Source of the DNA: Acetatifactor sp.
GTDB taxonomy: Bacteria; Bacillota; Clostridia; Lachnospirales; Lachnospiraceae
Assembly (NCBI GenBank): GCA_024699575.1
Contig: JAILPF010000465.1
Location: forward strand, 1-22,600
Length of the DNA: 22,600 nucleotides
Direction of reading: 5' to 3'
The notes under the pieces were generated by a model that saw only the letters and a program-made list of their open reading frames with translations, had not been told where the DNA came from and ran no database searches. This document shows positions 7,595-14,511 of the stretch, piece after piece. Position numbers and translations under genes: made by a program. Numbering within the stretch: the stretch's first letter is position 1; every line of letters begins with the position of its first letter.

Positions 7595-9349
7595 TTATTG
7601 CAACACAACCTTGTTTCTTCCGGTTTCTTTCGCTTCATAGACAGCATTGTCGGCTCTTTTCACAAAGCTCTCCGGTGTATCATCCGGTCGGGACAATGTG
7701 ACCCCGACACTGATTGTCACATGTTTGACCATCACAAAACAGATTTCATCAATGCTTCTTCGAATATTTTCCGCAAAATCATAGAGTGATTTTTCATCGA
7801 CATTGGGAATAATATAAAGAAATTCTTCTCCTCCCCAACGTCCGAACGCATGCCCTTCTTTTTGAAAATCTTTAATAATGTTGGCTACTCCCAACAGAAC
7901 CATATCACCAACATCATGGCCATAGGTGTCATTCACGGCTTTAAAATGATCAATATCCATAAACAGCAGACCGCATCTGTAATCCTCACCGGCCAAATCC
8001 AGTGCTTCATGAATTTTCTTTTCGAGTTCCCATCGATTGTATATTTTGGTGAGTTGATCGGTGTAGGCAAGTTTACCTAGCTTTTTATTAAGTGAATTGA
8101 GTTCCTGGGAAGTGCTCTCCAAGAAGGTAAGAATTCTCTCAACAAAAGGAATCTCTCGGTTCTGGTCTTCAGGCTCTTGAGATACATCATTGGTGCGACA
8201 AGTGATGATTACATCCTCTGCATCCGGGTCTTCCTTCAAGCCAATCGCAACCAAAGAGCTGTTCAAATCGCCTCCCTCTCCTTGTGGCGTAACAAAGAGC
8301 TCAGCATTCCCCGCCACTGCAGACAGGTTCGGATGGTACATTTGATAAAGATTTTTCTCCATAATGTAATCAGATCCCAAAAACAATACACGATTAGCAC
8401 ACTCAAACAGGTACACCGCATCCGGTCGGAACATGTTTAGCTCATTGGCTGATTTTTGCGTAAGTGACATCAGCTTATTTTTGTCAGCATAGGCCAGACG
8501 AAAATGCTCCCCCTTATGTATGTCCGAAGTAAAATAAACCGCACCACTTTCATCACATGCAATGGGGACTCTAGCCATTTTGAACTTGTTGTGGCTTATA
8601 ATCAAGGGAAATTCCGAAACGTTTTGCATAAAATATTTCGTCGAAGTGACCTTCAGATATTTGGTAAAGGTCTCGATAGCCGGTTTCTTATCAATCTCTG
8701 TTACTATTGTATCCCCAGCGGTCTCTGTAATCGCCATCTCAATTCCGATTGGCGTCCACCCAAGGTTATTATCCATGTACAACTTAAGGGATTTGCTGAT
8801 AAACGCCACAATTACAAAGGCGTTGTCATATATCTTTGTGCCATATACATGTGCAGTATTTTTTTTCACAGTACTTCGCCCGGCTTTTATACCGAACTTG
8901 GGTATATTATGATGGCTGAATTCCCGCAGAAAAGTACAGATGGAATTGCTGTTTGATGCGTAGAATATCTGAAGACATTTAAGATGCTCCAGCTTTTCAA
9001 GGACTTGATTCGTAAATCGGCCTGCCTCGAAAGAGGTCGTCTGAGACATATCAAAATCATACTGAATGAGCGTAGTTTCCCGAAAACACGTCATGGAAAG
9101 CTCCACCGGAAATTCACTCAAGTCAATCTTATCCTCAGCAACATTGGCCGAAGTAACTCCCGTGAAGCATGCATTGGGAAAAGCACTTCTTATGGTGTCA
9201 ACCATTTGCTCTTCGTCGATATCCAGCCGCGGGTTGTACAACTGAAACAACACACCCGACGCATGCACATAATCATCGTCATTCTTGATGGTGCTAATAA
9301 TAGGCTGAAGACTATCCAGATCAGAAAAATGAAATGTTTTTTGAATCAT
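7595..9349 (-). CDS. FIST-domain diguanylate cyclase (FIST N/C + GGDEF)
   Basis: 584-aa predicted cyclic di-GMP synthase. The first ~390 residues match the FIST sensory module, expected to bind a small ligand: an N-terminal strand/helix array, a central GWTPIG segment (about 197-202), and a C-terminal part with AYLFECANR-type and AELFVTPQGEGG-like motifs. A short coiled segment (about 405-430) leads to the GGDEF domain (about 430-584), with YTDQLTKIYNRW, MDIDHFKAVNDTYGHDVGD and GRWGGEEF (503-510). The active site is intact. The usual inhibitory RxxD upstream of GGEEF is absent, so product feedback is unlikely. No transmembrane segment, so soluble. First gene of a four-gene cassette driven by an extended -10 promoter at 9397-9405. 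It counterbalances the EAL protein at 1967. Confidence 0.9.
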   Translation of the reverse strand: MIQKTFHFSDLDSLQPIISTIKNDDDYVHASGVLFQLYNPRLDIDEEQMVDTIRSAFPNACFTGVTSANVAEDKIDLSEFPVELSMTCFRETTLIQYDFDMSQTTSFEAGRFTNQVLEKLEHLKCLQIFYASNSNSICTFLREFSHHNIPKFGIKAGRSTVKKNTAHVYGTKIYDNAFVIVAFISKSLKLYMDNNLGWTPIGIEMAITETAGDTIVTEIDKKPAIETFTKYLKVTSTKYFMQNVSEFPLIISHNKFKMARVPIACDESGAVYFTSDIHKGEHFRLAYADKNKLMSLTQKSANELNMFRPDAVYLFECANRVLFLGSDYIMEKNLYQMYHPNLSAVAGNAELFVTPQGEGGDLNSSLVAIGLKEDPDAEDVIITCRTNDVSQEPEDQNREIPFVERILTFLESTSQELNSLNKKLGKLAYTDQLTKIYNRWELEKKIHEALDLAGEDYRCGLLFMDIDHFKAVNDTYGHDVGDMVLLGVANIIKDFQKEGHAFGRWGGEEFLYIIPNVDEKSLYDFAENIRRSIDEICFVMVKHVTISVGVTLSRPDDTPESFVKRADNAVYEAKETGRNKVVLQ

Positions 9350-9396
9350 GTAGAGCCCCCCGTTGTATGTGGTTTGCGAAACATCCTGATACCGTT

Positions 9397-9405
9397 ATTA
9401 TATCA
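9397..9405 (-). promoter_or_regulatory. Extended -10 promoter of the FIST-GGDEF cassette
   Basis: Minus-strand TGATATAAT, i.e. TGn directly before a perfect TATAAT (9402-9397), about 48 bases upstream of ATG 9349. No good -35 is visible 17 bases upstream (GGCATC), which is common for extended -10 promoters. Confidence 0.55.
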
Positions 9406-9463
9406 CATTTGCACTGAAAGATGCCACAGGAAAAAGGAAGGTAGCTTTCTATACTCTTCCTCC

Positions 9464-9673
9464 TCATCCGCGCAGATATCTGGCATTGTATTCCATGTTG
9501 ATTTCTGCAATCTCTTTCTTACCGTCAATATAGTCTTTGTACATTTCCCAGGGTGATCCGCCACCAATCCAGCAGGAAGAGCAGTTTTCACATCCCCCGC
9601 CACAATCCATCGACTGTCTTATAATAGCTTCTCGCTCCTCTTTTGTCGTGTCTTTGATAAGTATAGACCCCAT
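9464..9673 (-). CDS. Small Cys-rich protein, unknown function
   Basis: 69 aa. Four cysteines fall in a tight cluster CGGGCENCSSCW (about residues 24-35), flanked by a charged helix KEEREAIIRQS and a second helix MYKDYIDGKKEIAEINMEY. The C-x4-C-x2-C-x2-C spacing could hold zinc or an iron-sulfur cluster, but this is inference. ATG 9673 is preferred over GTG 9679 because AAGGAAGG ends about 5 bases before the ATG. The gene is 61 bases downstream of the ProX-type gene and probably on the same transcript. Confidence 0.75.
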   Translation of the reverse strand: MGSILIKDTTKEEREAIIRQSMDCGGGCENCSSCWIGGGSPWEMYKDYIDGKKEIAEINMEYNARYLRG

Positions 9674-9734
9674 AGGCACCTTCCTTTCCGCATTGCAGCG
9701 ACTTGTAGGAAACCGACATCAATCATCCTGGTAT

Positions 9735-10283
9735 TTAGTCCTCACCCACCAGATGGACCGTCTTATAATCATGTTCTGTGGCAGGCAGAAACTTTTCAAT
9801 AACATCTGCTGTCTTCATCTTAAGACTGGAAGTACAAACGCAGGGATGGCAGCCAAGTTCCTCTCCCTTCAGCACATCCTCGTCAATCAGAAGCTGTACC
9901 GCATGTTCTTTGTCATTCATAAGCCCCATAATGCTCACCGCCCCCGGCTCTATATCAAGGTGTTTCAGCATGTCCTCAGGCTCCGCAAACGAAAGCCTTG
10001 CAGAATTAATCTGCGCAGAAAGTTCCTTTGTTTTGAACTTCTTGTCTCCGGGCATCATAAGGAGATAGAAGTTTGTCTTCTGTCGATTACAAAGAAACAG
10101 ATTCTTGCAGATGATAACATCCAAAACCTTATCTATCTCGTTGCATGCCTCCATAGTGTTCGCCATCTCATGGTCCGTTCTGTAATACTCTATTCCCAAA
10201 GAATCAAGGAAGTCATATGTACGCACTTCTCGAGGCAACCGCCCCACTTCATTCTCAGGTCTTCCTTTCCATAATTCCATCAT
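9735..10283 (-). CDS. ProX/YbaK-type aminoacyl-tRNA deacylase
   Basis: Free-standing editing domain related to prolyl-tRNA synthetase INS/ProXp-ala proteins, which hydrolyse mischarged tRNA (typically Ala-tRNA-Pro). Visible family features are the N-terminal YDFLDSLGIEYYRTDHE, VIICKNLFLCNRQKTNFYLLMMPG with the conserved lysine region, LSAQINSARLSFA, GAVSIMGLMND and the terminal GCHPCVCTSS block. In most relatives I know of, that last block carries an Asn before Thr (HPxxNT). Here the position is Cys, which may alter activity. The start is placed at ATG 10283 because GGAG sits 6 bases upstream; ATG 10295 has none. Operon position is between the Nudix gene and the Cys-rich peptide. Confidence 0.85.
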   Translation of the reverse strand: MMELWKGRPENEVGRLPREVRTYDFLDSLGIEYYRTDHEMANTMEACNEIDKVLDVIICKNLFLCNRQKTNFYLLMMPGDKKFKTKELSAQINSARLSFAEPEDMLKHLDIEPGAVSIMGLMNDKEHAVQLLIDEDVLKGEELGCHPCVCTSSLKMKTADVIEKFLPATEHDYKTVHLVGED

Positions 10284-10309
10284 TTCAAACTCCATCCATT
10301 ATTCATAGT

Positions 10310-10774
10310 CTACTTTAATTGATACTCCACCAGTTTCTCTCCATGATACACCAGTTTCAAAGAGAAAAACGGTACATCTTCCAACAAAAGCTTCAGGAAA
10401 ATCTTATCGCCCTCCCATAGGGTCAGATTCATCACATCCTCCTTTGGAATCCATTTCAATTCACCCTCAGCACAGTCCGTGGTCAATTCACCGGTAAAAT
10501 CCGAAGCAGTAAATAAATGCATATACTCCGCTTCCCCATCCAGGATAAAAGTGATGATGCCGCGAAAACGAAACCGGGTCAGGTGAAGGCCCGTCTCCTC
10601 GTATACTTCCCGAAGCAGGCATTCTTCCGGAGTCTCCGCTTTTTCAAACTTCCCTCCGACGCCAATCCATTTTCCTTCATTTACATCTTCCTTTTTCTTG
10701 TCGCGATAGAGCATCAAATATTGGTTGTCACGCTCTATATAGCAGAGTGTCGTCAATCTTGGTATTTGGGGCAT
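10310..10774 (-). CDS. Nudix hydrolase, MutT/8-oxo-dGTPase-like
   Basis: 154 aa. A complete Nudix box is present: GGKFEKAETPEECLLREVYEETGL fits G-x5-E-x7-RE-U-x-EE-x-G-U (about residues 41-64). Upstream strands read TTLCYIERDNQYLMLYRDKK and downstream FRGIITFILDG and LKWIPKEDV, as in MutT-like enzymes that hydrolyse nucleoside diphosphate derivatives and often sanitise oxidised dGTP. Cytoplasmic. ATG 10774 has AAGGAAGG about 11 bases upstream. It lies 32 bases after the metallo-hydrolase gene. Exact substrate is unknown. Confidence 0.9.
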   Translation of the reverse strand: MPQIPRLTTLCYIERDNQYLMLYRDKKKEDVNEGKWIGVGGKFEKAETPEECLLREVYEETGLHLTRFRFRGIITFILDGEAEYMHLFTASDFTGELTTDCAEGELKWIPKEDVMNLTLWEGDKIFLKLLLEDVPFFSLKLVYHGEKLVEYQLK

Positions 10775-10806
10775 ATTCTTTTGCTTCCTTCCTTGTCTCG
10801 TACGTA

Positions 10807-11445
10807 TTATTTCCTGATTTTTAACTCCACCCGTATCGGTTTCTTCACATGGCCTGCAAAAGTATCTCCATCTGCCTTTGAGCCCACCACACTTCCATAA
10901 TGAACCGGAATCGCAATGTCCGGACGGATTTCATTGACAAGCTCTGCCGCTTTCCCGGCATCCATGGTATAAGTGCCACCCACCGGCACAAGTGCAATAT
11001 CACATTTCACAGCTTTTGCTTCCTTTGTGGCGTCGGTGTCCCCTGCAATATAGATGCGCTTGCCGCCAATTCGCAGAAGATAGCCCACCCACCCTGCGCT
11101 TTTGGGATGAAAAGGCTTCAACAGGTTATAAGCAGGAACCGTTTCAAACTCGAGGCCATCAATTTCTTCAAAAACCCCCGGTCTTACCGTAACAATCTTT
11201 CCTACAAATCCGGCGACTTCGCGCGCTTTTCCCTCCATCTTTTTGGGAACCACCAAAACAGTATTGCTGTTTGCCACTTTAGCAACGGATTCGGGATCAA
11301 AGTGATCGTAATGTTCATGTGTGATTAGGATAAACGCAGCATCATGGGGCTCTTCTTCTATCTCAAACGGGTCAATATAAATTCTTCTATTGCCGTCTTT
11401 TATCCTGATACTGTTTTGTTTGAAAACCTCGATGTTCTCTGTCAT
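10807..11445 (-). CDS. UPF0173-type metallo-beta-lactamase-fold hydrolase
   Basis: 212 aa. The metal-binding motif THEHYDHFDP (H-x-H-x-D-H, about residues 38-47) is present, followed by IYIAGDTDAT (second-site Asp) and IPVHYGSVVG (C-terminal His). Length and motif order match the UPF0173/YtkL group of short MBL-fold hydrolases. The in-vivo substrate of this group is not established. ATG 11445 follows GGGAGG by about 10 bases. It is in line with the repeat protein upstream and the Nudix gene downstream. Confidence 0.88.
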   Translation of the reverse strand: MTENIEVFKQNSIRIKDGNRRIYIDPFEIEEEPHDAAFILITHEHYDHFDPESVAKVANSNTVLVVPKKMEGKAREVAGFVGKIVTVRPGVFEEIDGLEFETVPAYNLLKPFHPKSAGWVGYLLRIGGKRIYIAGDTDATKEAKAVKCDIALVPVGGTYTMDAGKAAELVNEIRPDIAIPVHYGSVVGSKADGDTFAGHVKKPIRVELKIRK

Positions 11446-11484
11446 AATCCACTGTCCTCCCTAAATGAATGATGTCTGAAAAAC

Positions 11485-12702
11485 TTACAATAGTTTCCAT
11501 AATTCGCGCCGAATGTTATCCACCTTCGATATCGCCTTGCCAATTCGCCTTTGGGCTTTATGTATCTGCATGTGGGTCAATGCATCCATGAAGCTGTCAT
11601 CAAACCACAAATCGATTGCTGTTGCCAATCGACCATATTCCAGATGAACACTCTTGCTCTTGGACAGAGGCTTTAGCTCTGCATTCAAAAGGTTTAATGC
11701 ATGCTGTGCCTGCTGCACATAGGCGTCCGCCTCCGCAAGAGAGTTCTGCTTCCACCATGAGGTAAAAAATCCCTTGGTTGTCATGTCCATAAAACTTATA
11801 TTTTCACTGTCATTCATGGCGCGCTGCGCCTGCACTAAACTGGATAGAGCATAATCAGCGGCTTCAAAAGCAGACTGAATCGCAAATCTTAAATCCTCCG
11901 GTTCTTCTTCCTCTTCTCTCAAGTCTTCCGGCAAACGGATTTTTTGCTCCTTGGCAACTACAATAATCACATCGTCACTGACATTACCATACAGTTCCTC
12001 CAACGAATCCTCTGTCAGCAATGACCTGGACATAAATACCGCACGGTTTACTGTATCTTCATCACACAGTTCGCTCAGCTCTAATAAATTCGAATCACTG
12101 AACATTACTCCGCCGTCCAAAGCTCTTTTTATAAACAAGCTTGCCGCAGGCTCGTCATCTCCAAATAATTCCTGCACGACATCCAGCACTTCATCGTCCT
12201 CGCCAAAATCAGAAATATCACTTGCGCGTGCAATGGCATACTCCAAGTTCCATCCCCGAAAAGCATTATAAAATCTATTCCACGCAATAGGCGTACCACC
12301 ATCGGGATGTAACTCTTCCTCATATTCATCAGCAATATCTTCCGGAGCATCTATCTTATACCGCTTCGACAAATCTATGATAAGTTCATCCGAAACACAT
12401 CCGTAGAGGTCTTCCAAATCCTGCACAGTAAGTGCATCCGCAGATTGCGCCAACGCTTTCTTAAAGCTCTCTTCTGTACAATAATCAGCAATTTCTGCCA
12501 GATTTTCCCCTGAAAACTTTATACCATGTTGCAATGCTCTATTCAATAGGCGTGTGGCACCTTTCACATCTTCGAAGCCGATAATGACAAGTGCTTCCAC
12601 GATTTCATCCGCAGTCCCCATATCTTCAAGCGATGATATCTTATTGACAGCGGTGCTCACCGCCCAATCGTTGATTTTTTCATAATATTCATCCCAAGTC
12701 AT
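11485..12702 (-). CDS. Unknown protein: two tandem repeats plus a helical C-terminal domain
   Basis: 405 aa, no family recognised. Residues ~3-123 and ~141-261 are a tandem duplication, offset by 138. Matched blocks are WDEYYEKINDW / WNRFYNAFRGW, LLNRALQHGIKFS / FIKRALDGGVMFS, LAEIADYCTEES / LLELSELCDEDT and LEDLYGCVSDELII / LEELYGNVSDDVII, closing with KIxxPEDI/L. Linkers are acidic (EYEEE, REEEEEPED). Residues ~271-405 form a separate helical domain homologous to the 140-aa protein at 6582-7004. No signal peptide or membrane segment. ATG 12702 is chosen over GTG 12708 because GAGG sits 8 bases upstream of the ATG. Repeats of this kind suggest a protein-binding scaffold; that is inference. 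Confidence 0.8.
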   Translation of the reverse strand: MTWDEYYEKINDWAVSTAVNKISSLEDMGTADEIVEALVIIGFEDVKGATRLLNRALQHGIKFSGENLAEIADYCTEESFKKALAQSADALTVQDLEDLYGCVSDELIIDLSKRYKIDAPEDIADEYEEELHPDGGTPIAWNRFYNAFRGWNLEYAIARASDISDFGEDDEVLDVVQELFGDDEPAASLFIKRALDGGVMFSDSNLLELSELCDEDTVNRAVFMSRSLLTEDSLEELYGNVSDDVIIVVAKEQKIRLPEDLREEEEEPEDLRFAIQSAFEAADYALSSLVQAQRAMNDSENISFMDMTTKGFFTSWWKQNSLAEADAYVQQAQHALNLLNAELKPLSKSKSVHLEYGRLATAIDLWFDDSFMDALTHMQIHKAQRRIGKAISKVDNIRRELWKLL

Positions 12703-12735
12703 CGGCACTACCTCATGTCAGTAAACATTTCCTTG

Positions 12736-13367
12736 CTATTTTCCTGCCATAATATCCTGATACAGCTTCTGCGCATACTCGCCGGAAAGCTGTTCACAAA
12801 TATCTATTCGCTGTAACACAATCGGAAGTAAAACATGCGCCTTCGCATCCGCCACTTGAAGTTTCATAAGGTTCTGAAACTCTTGAAAACTAGCACCAAG
12901 CTTCAGATGTTGACGTAGGTGTTTCATTCGAAGACTCATGCGGTCATCATGATAGCACACATAATATAAAAGCCTGCGCTGTTCGTCTTCCGATATCTCC
13001 TCGCCTTTGGCAAGTAGTTCCGGAATAATCTCATCTCTTGTAATCTCCATACTTCTGAGAGGGTGTCCGTAGTAATGCATATTAATCCGTCCATCCTTCT
13101 CTCCCAGACCTGGCAGTCCGGTTTTCCGATATCATGAAGTAACGCAGCCAAATACAACATATCGTCGCCAATATTCGAGGGCAATGCAGCAACAGTTTGC
13201 AAGCAATGCTCCCACAATTCATACTGATGTGCAATATTTTGCTGGTCGAAGCCAATCATAATTGTCACCTTTGGAATCAGCGTTACAATTTCAGTTCTAT
13301 ATTTATCTATATCTGCAGCGGTTGCTGCGCTCTGCAGAATCCGAATTAATTCTCTCAACCCCATCAT
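12736..13367 (-). pseudogene. HD-domain phosphohydrolase-like gene, frameshifted
   Basis: Two overlapping frames together make one HD-type protein of about 210 aa. Frame A, from ATG 13367 (GAGGA about 7 bases upstream), gives the N-terminal helices, then HQYELWEHCLQTVAALP and LYLAALLHDIGKPD, the HD signature, up to QVWE. Frame B resumes as KDGRINMHYYGHPLRS, as in the HD domain of CCA-adding enzymes (dG...f.GHp..S). It continues through EISEDEQRRLLYYVCYHDDR to stop 12736. The break near 13100-13107 is explained by an extra AG in GAGAGAAGG: removing two bases joins WE to KDGRIN. Frame A alone runs on for about 50 unrelated residues (stop at 12936). It is a real frameshift or a sequencing error. 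Confidence 0.75.
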
Positions 13368-13429
13368 TCCGTTTCCTCTGCTTTTTCATCTGTCCTAAAC
13401 ACCTATAGCTTTGATATTGCACACACTAT

Positions 13430-13960
13430 TTATAAGAACGTCTTTGCTAACATAATTTGTTCTTCACGTGTTTTTCTTATCATCTCCATATCTCGGGGGT
13501 ACAGCAGGTTCACTACTTTGATTGCATAATCAGACGATACAATAGCATGACCTCTCATATGTCCGGTTGCGATTGCCTGTGCATATACCCGTGCTGCATA
13601 CCTACTCATATCACTTGTGGATTCTTTTGCAAGCGTATTAGCCAAAAATCCCGCTTTTCTTAACTCAGATGCTCCGATTTCTCCACTTATCCTTTTATAA
13701 AAAGTTTCCGTCGTTTCTTCCACTACGCAATCTTTCCTAGTGTCATCTTCTAAATGAATGTATGCTATAAAAGCCATAGAATTCTGCATTGCCCACAAGG
13801 CTAAGACTTTGTGTGACATCTGTTCTAAAATCTTTTCCAATTCCAGCCTTTTCTCATCATCATCTTGAATAGCAATCTTCCGCGGAGATGGAATAACAGC
13901 TTTCCCAGTCATTAGCATTTTTCGTTCATGTTCATTCCATGAATAATCTTCCGGTCTCAT
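13430..13960 (-). CDS. Imm5-like putative immunity protein
   Basis: 176 aa, all-alpha. An Ala/charged helix KILEQMSHKVLALWAM and the C-terminal block YAARVYAQAIATGHMRGHAI plus a following YAIKVVNLL resemble the Imm-5 family (PF14423). In that family A..AG.A.AtaHv..Ha..A..YA is the typical signature; such proteins are thought to protect against polymorphic toxins. The His-containing GHMRGH core is retained. ATG 13960 follows AGGGGGG closely. It has its own promoter at 14065-14092. No toxin gene is next to it, so it would be an orphan immunity gene. The family match is by pattern memory and is moderate; it could be another helical protein. Confidence 0.55.
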   Translation of the reverse strand: MRPEDYSWNEHERKMLMTGKAVIPSPRKIAIQDDDEKRLELEKILEQMSHKVLALWAMQNSMAFIAYIHLEDDTRKDCVVEETTETFYKRISGEIGASELRKAGFLANTLAKESTSDMSRYAARVYAQAIATGHMRGHAIVSSDYAIKVVNLLYPRDMEMIRKTREEQIMLAKTFL

Positions 13961-14064
13961 TTTCCCCCCTAAAACAAGATTTTTAAATGTTTGTTTTTTC
14001 CCTCTTTGTTATAGCCGTTTGAGCTAATTTCTGAAGTCCATGTGTCATCGGTCTTAATTACAAA

Positions 14065-14092
14065 ATTATATCTAATAACGCAATTAATTCAA
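14065..14092 (-). promoter_or_regulatory. Promoter of the Imm5-like gene
   Basis: Minus-strand TTGAAT (14092-14087) and TATAAT (14070-14065) with a 16-base spacer. The leader to ATG 13960 would be about 95 bases. Nothing else is seen between 13961 and 14064. Confidence 0.6.
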
Positions 14093-14193
14093 GTTTATTT
14101 TGTGTTTTTCGGCACACGATAATCACTAGAAGTATTCTCTCACATGCAACACATAATATACTTTCGCAAAGCAACGGCTAGCATTGTCTAACA

Positions 14194-14298
14194 CTACTCA
14201 GCATCGGCGTTGCGCATATAATCCACAGCCTCATCTTCCGTTTCAAATTGTATTTCGCAGTTCGGCAGATACCAATATCCGTATTTTGAATATGCCAT
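14194..14298 (-). CDS. 34-aa small protein
   Basis: Short frame with good gene marks: ATG 14298 lies exactly 8 bases after AAAGGGG (14313-14307), and TAG is at 14196-14194. The peptide starts MAYSKYGYWYLPNCE (five aromatic residues within the first 11), then an acidic half with QFETEDEAVDYM and ends NADAE. It would be a compact, acidic, soluble peptide with one Cys. Not recognised. An 89-codon frame overlapping it in another phase has no ribosome site and is read as a shadow. Aromatic and acidic composition and the Shine-Dalgarno are the only evidence. Confidence 0.55.
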   Translation of the reverse strand: MAYSKYGYWYLPNCEIQFETEDEAVDYMRNADAE

Positions 14299-14339
14299 TT
14301 ACTACACCCCTTTCCACAACGATACAACGTGTCTTCAAC

Positions 14340-14363
14340 AAGCCTACCAGAATTTCTAGGCTT
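14340..14363. other. Inverted repeat upstream of the 34-aa gene
   Basis: AAGCCTA (14340-14346) and TAGGCTT (14357-14363) with a 10-base loop. It falls in the putative leader of the 34-aa gene, about 27 bases before its Shine-Dalgarno. It could be a leader hairpin or an operator. The rest of 14299-14448 holds nothing else I can support. Confidence 0.4.
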
Positions 14364-14448
14364 GCTTTGCTTTCTTTGCTTATAAATTACAACTTTATCA
14401 GTCCAATAAACCCACCTCGAATTTGCTCTTTCCCATCTTTTTCCCATT

Positions 14449-14490
14449 AAAAAAGCCCCTCCCCCGTTTTCACGAAGAAAGAGCTCTTTT
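14449..14490 (-). terminator. Terminator of the beta-lactamase-family gene
   Basis: Minus-strand arms AAAAGAGCTCTT (14490-14479) and AGGGGCTTTTTT (14460-14449) pair over about 12 positions with some G-U, and the 3' arm ends in a T6 run. It begins about 20 bases after the stop of the gene at 14512. Confidence 0.6.
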
Positions 14491-14511
14491 CATCTTTTAT
14501 TCATCTTTCCA

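Noticed and set aside
8504..8956. 150-codon plus-strand frame inside the FIST-GGDEF gene
   Set aside because: Antisense shadow of a well-supported gene; no ribosome site or family features.
9537..10274. 245-codon plus-strand frame opposite the Cys-rich and ProX genes
   Set aside because: Antisense shadow of two genes with clear start signals; the translation shows no domain.
14178..14447. 89-codon minus-strand frame over the 34-aa gene
   Set aside because: No ribosome site before its start, composition like random sequence, and it overlaps the terminator-side sequence; the 34-aa frame in another phase has the better signals.
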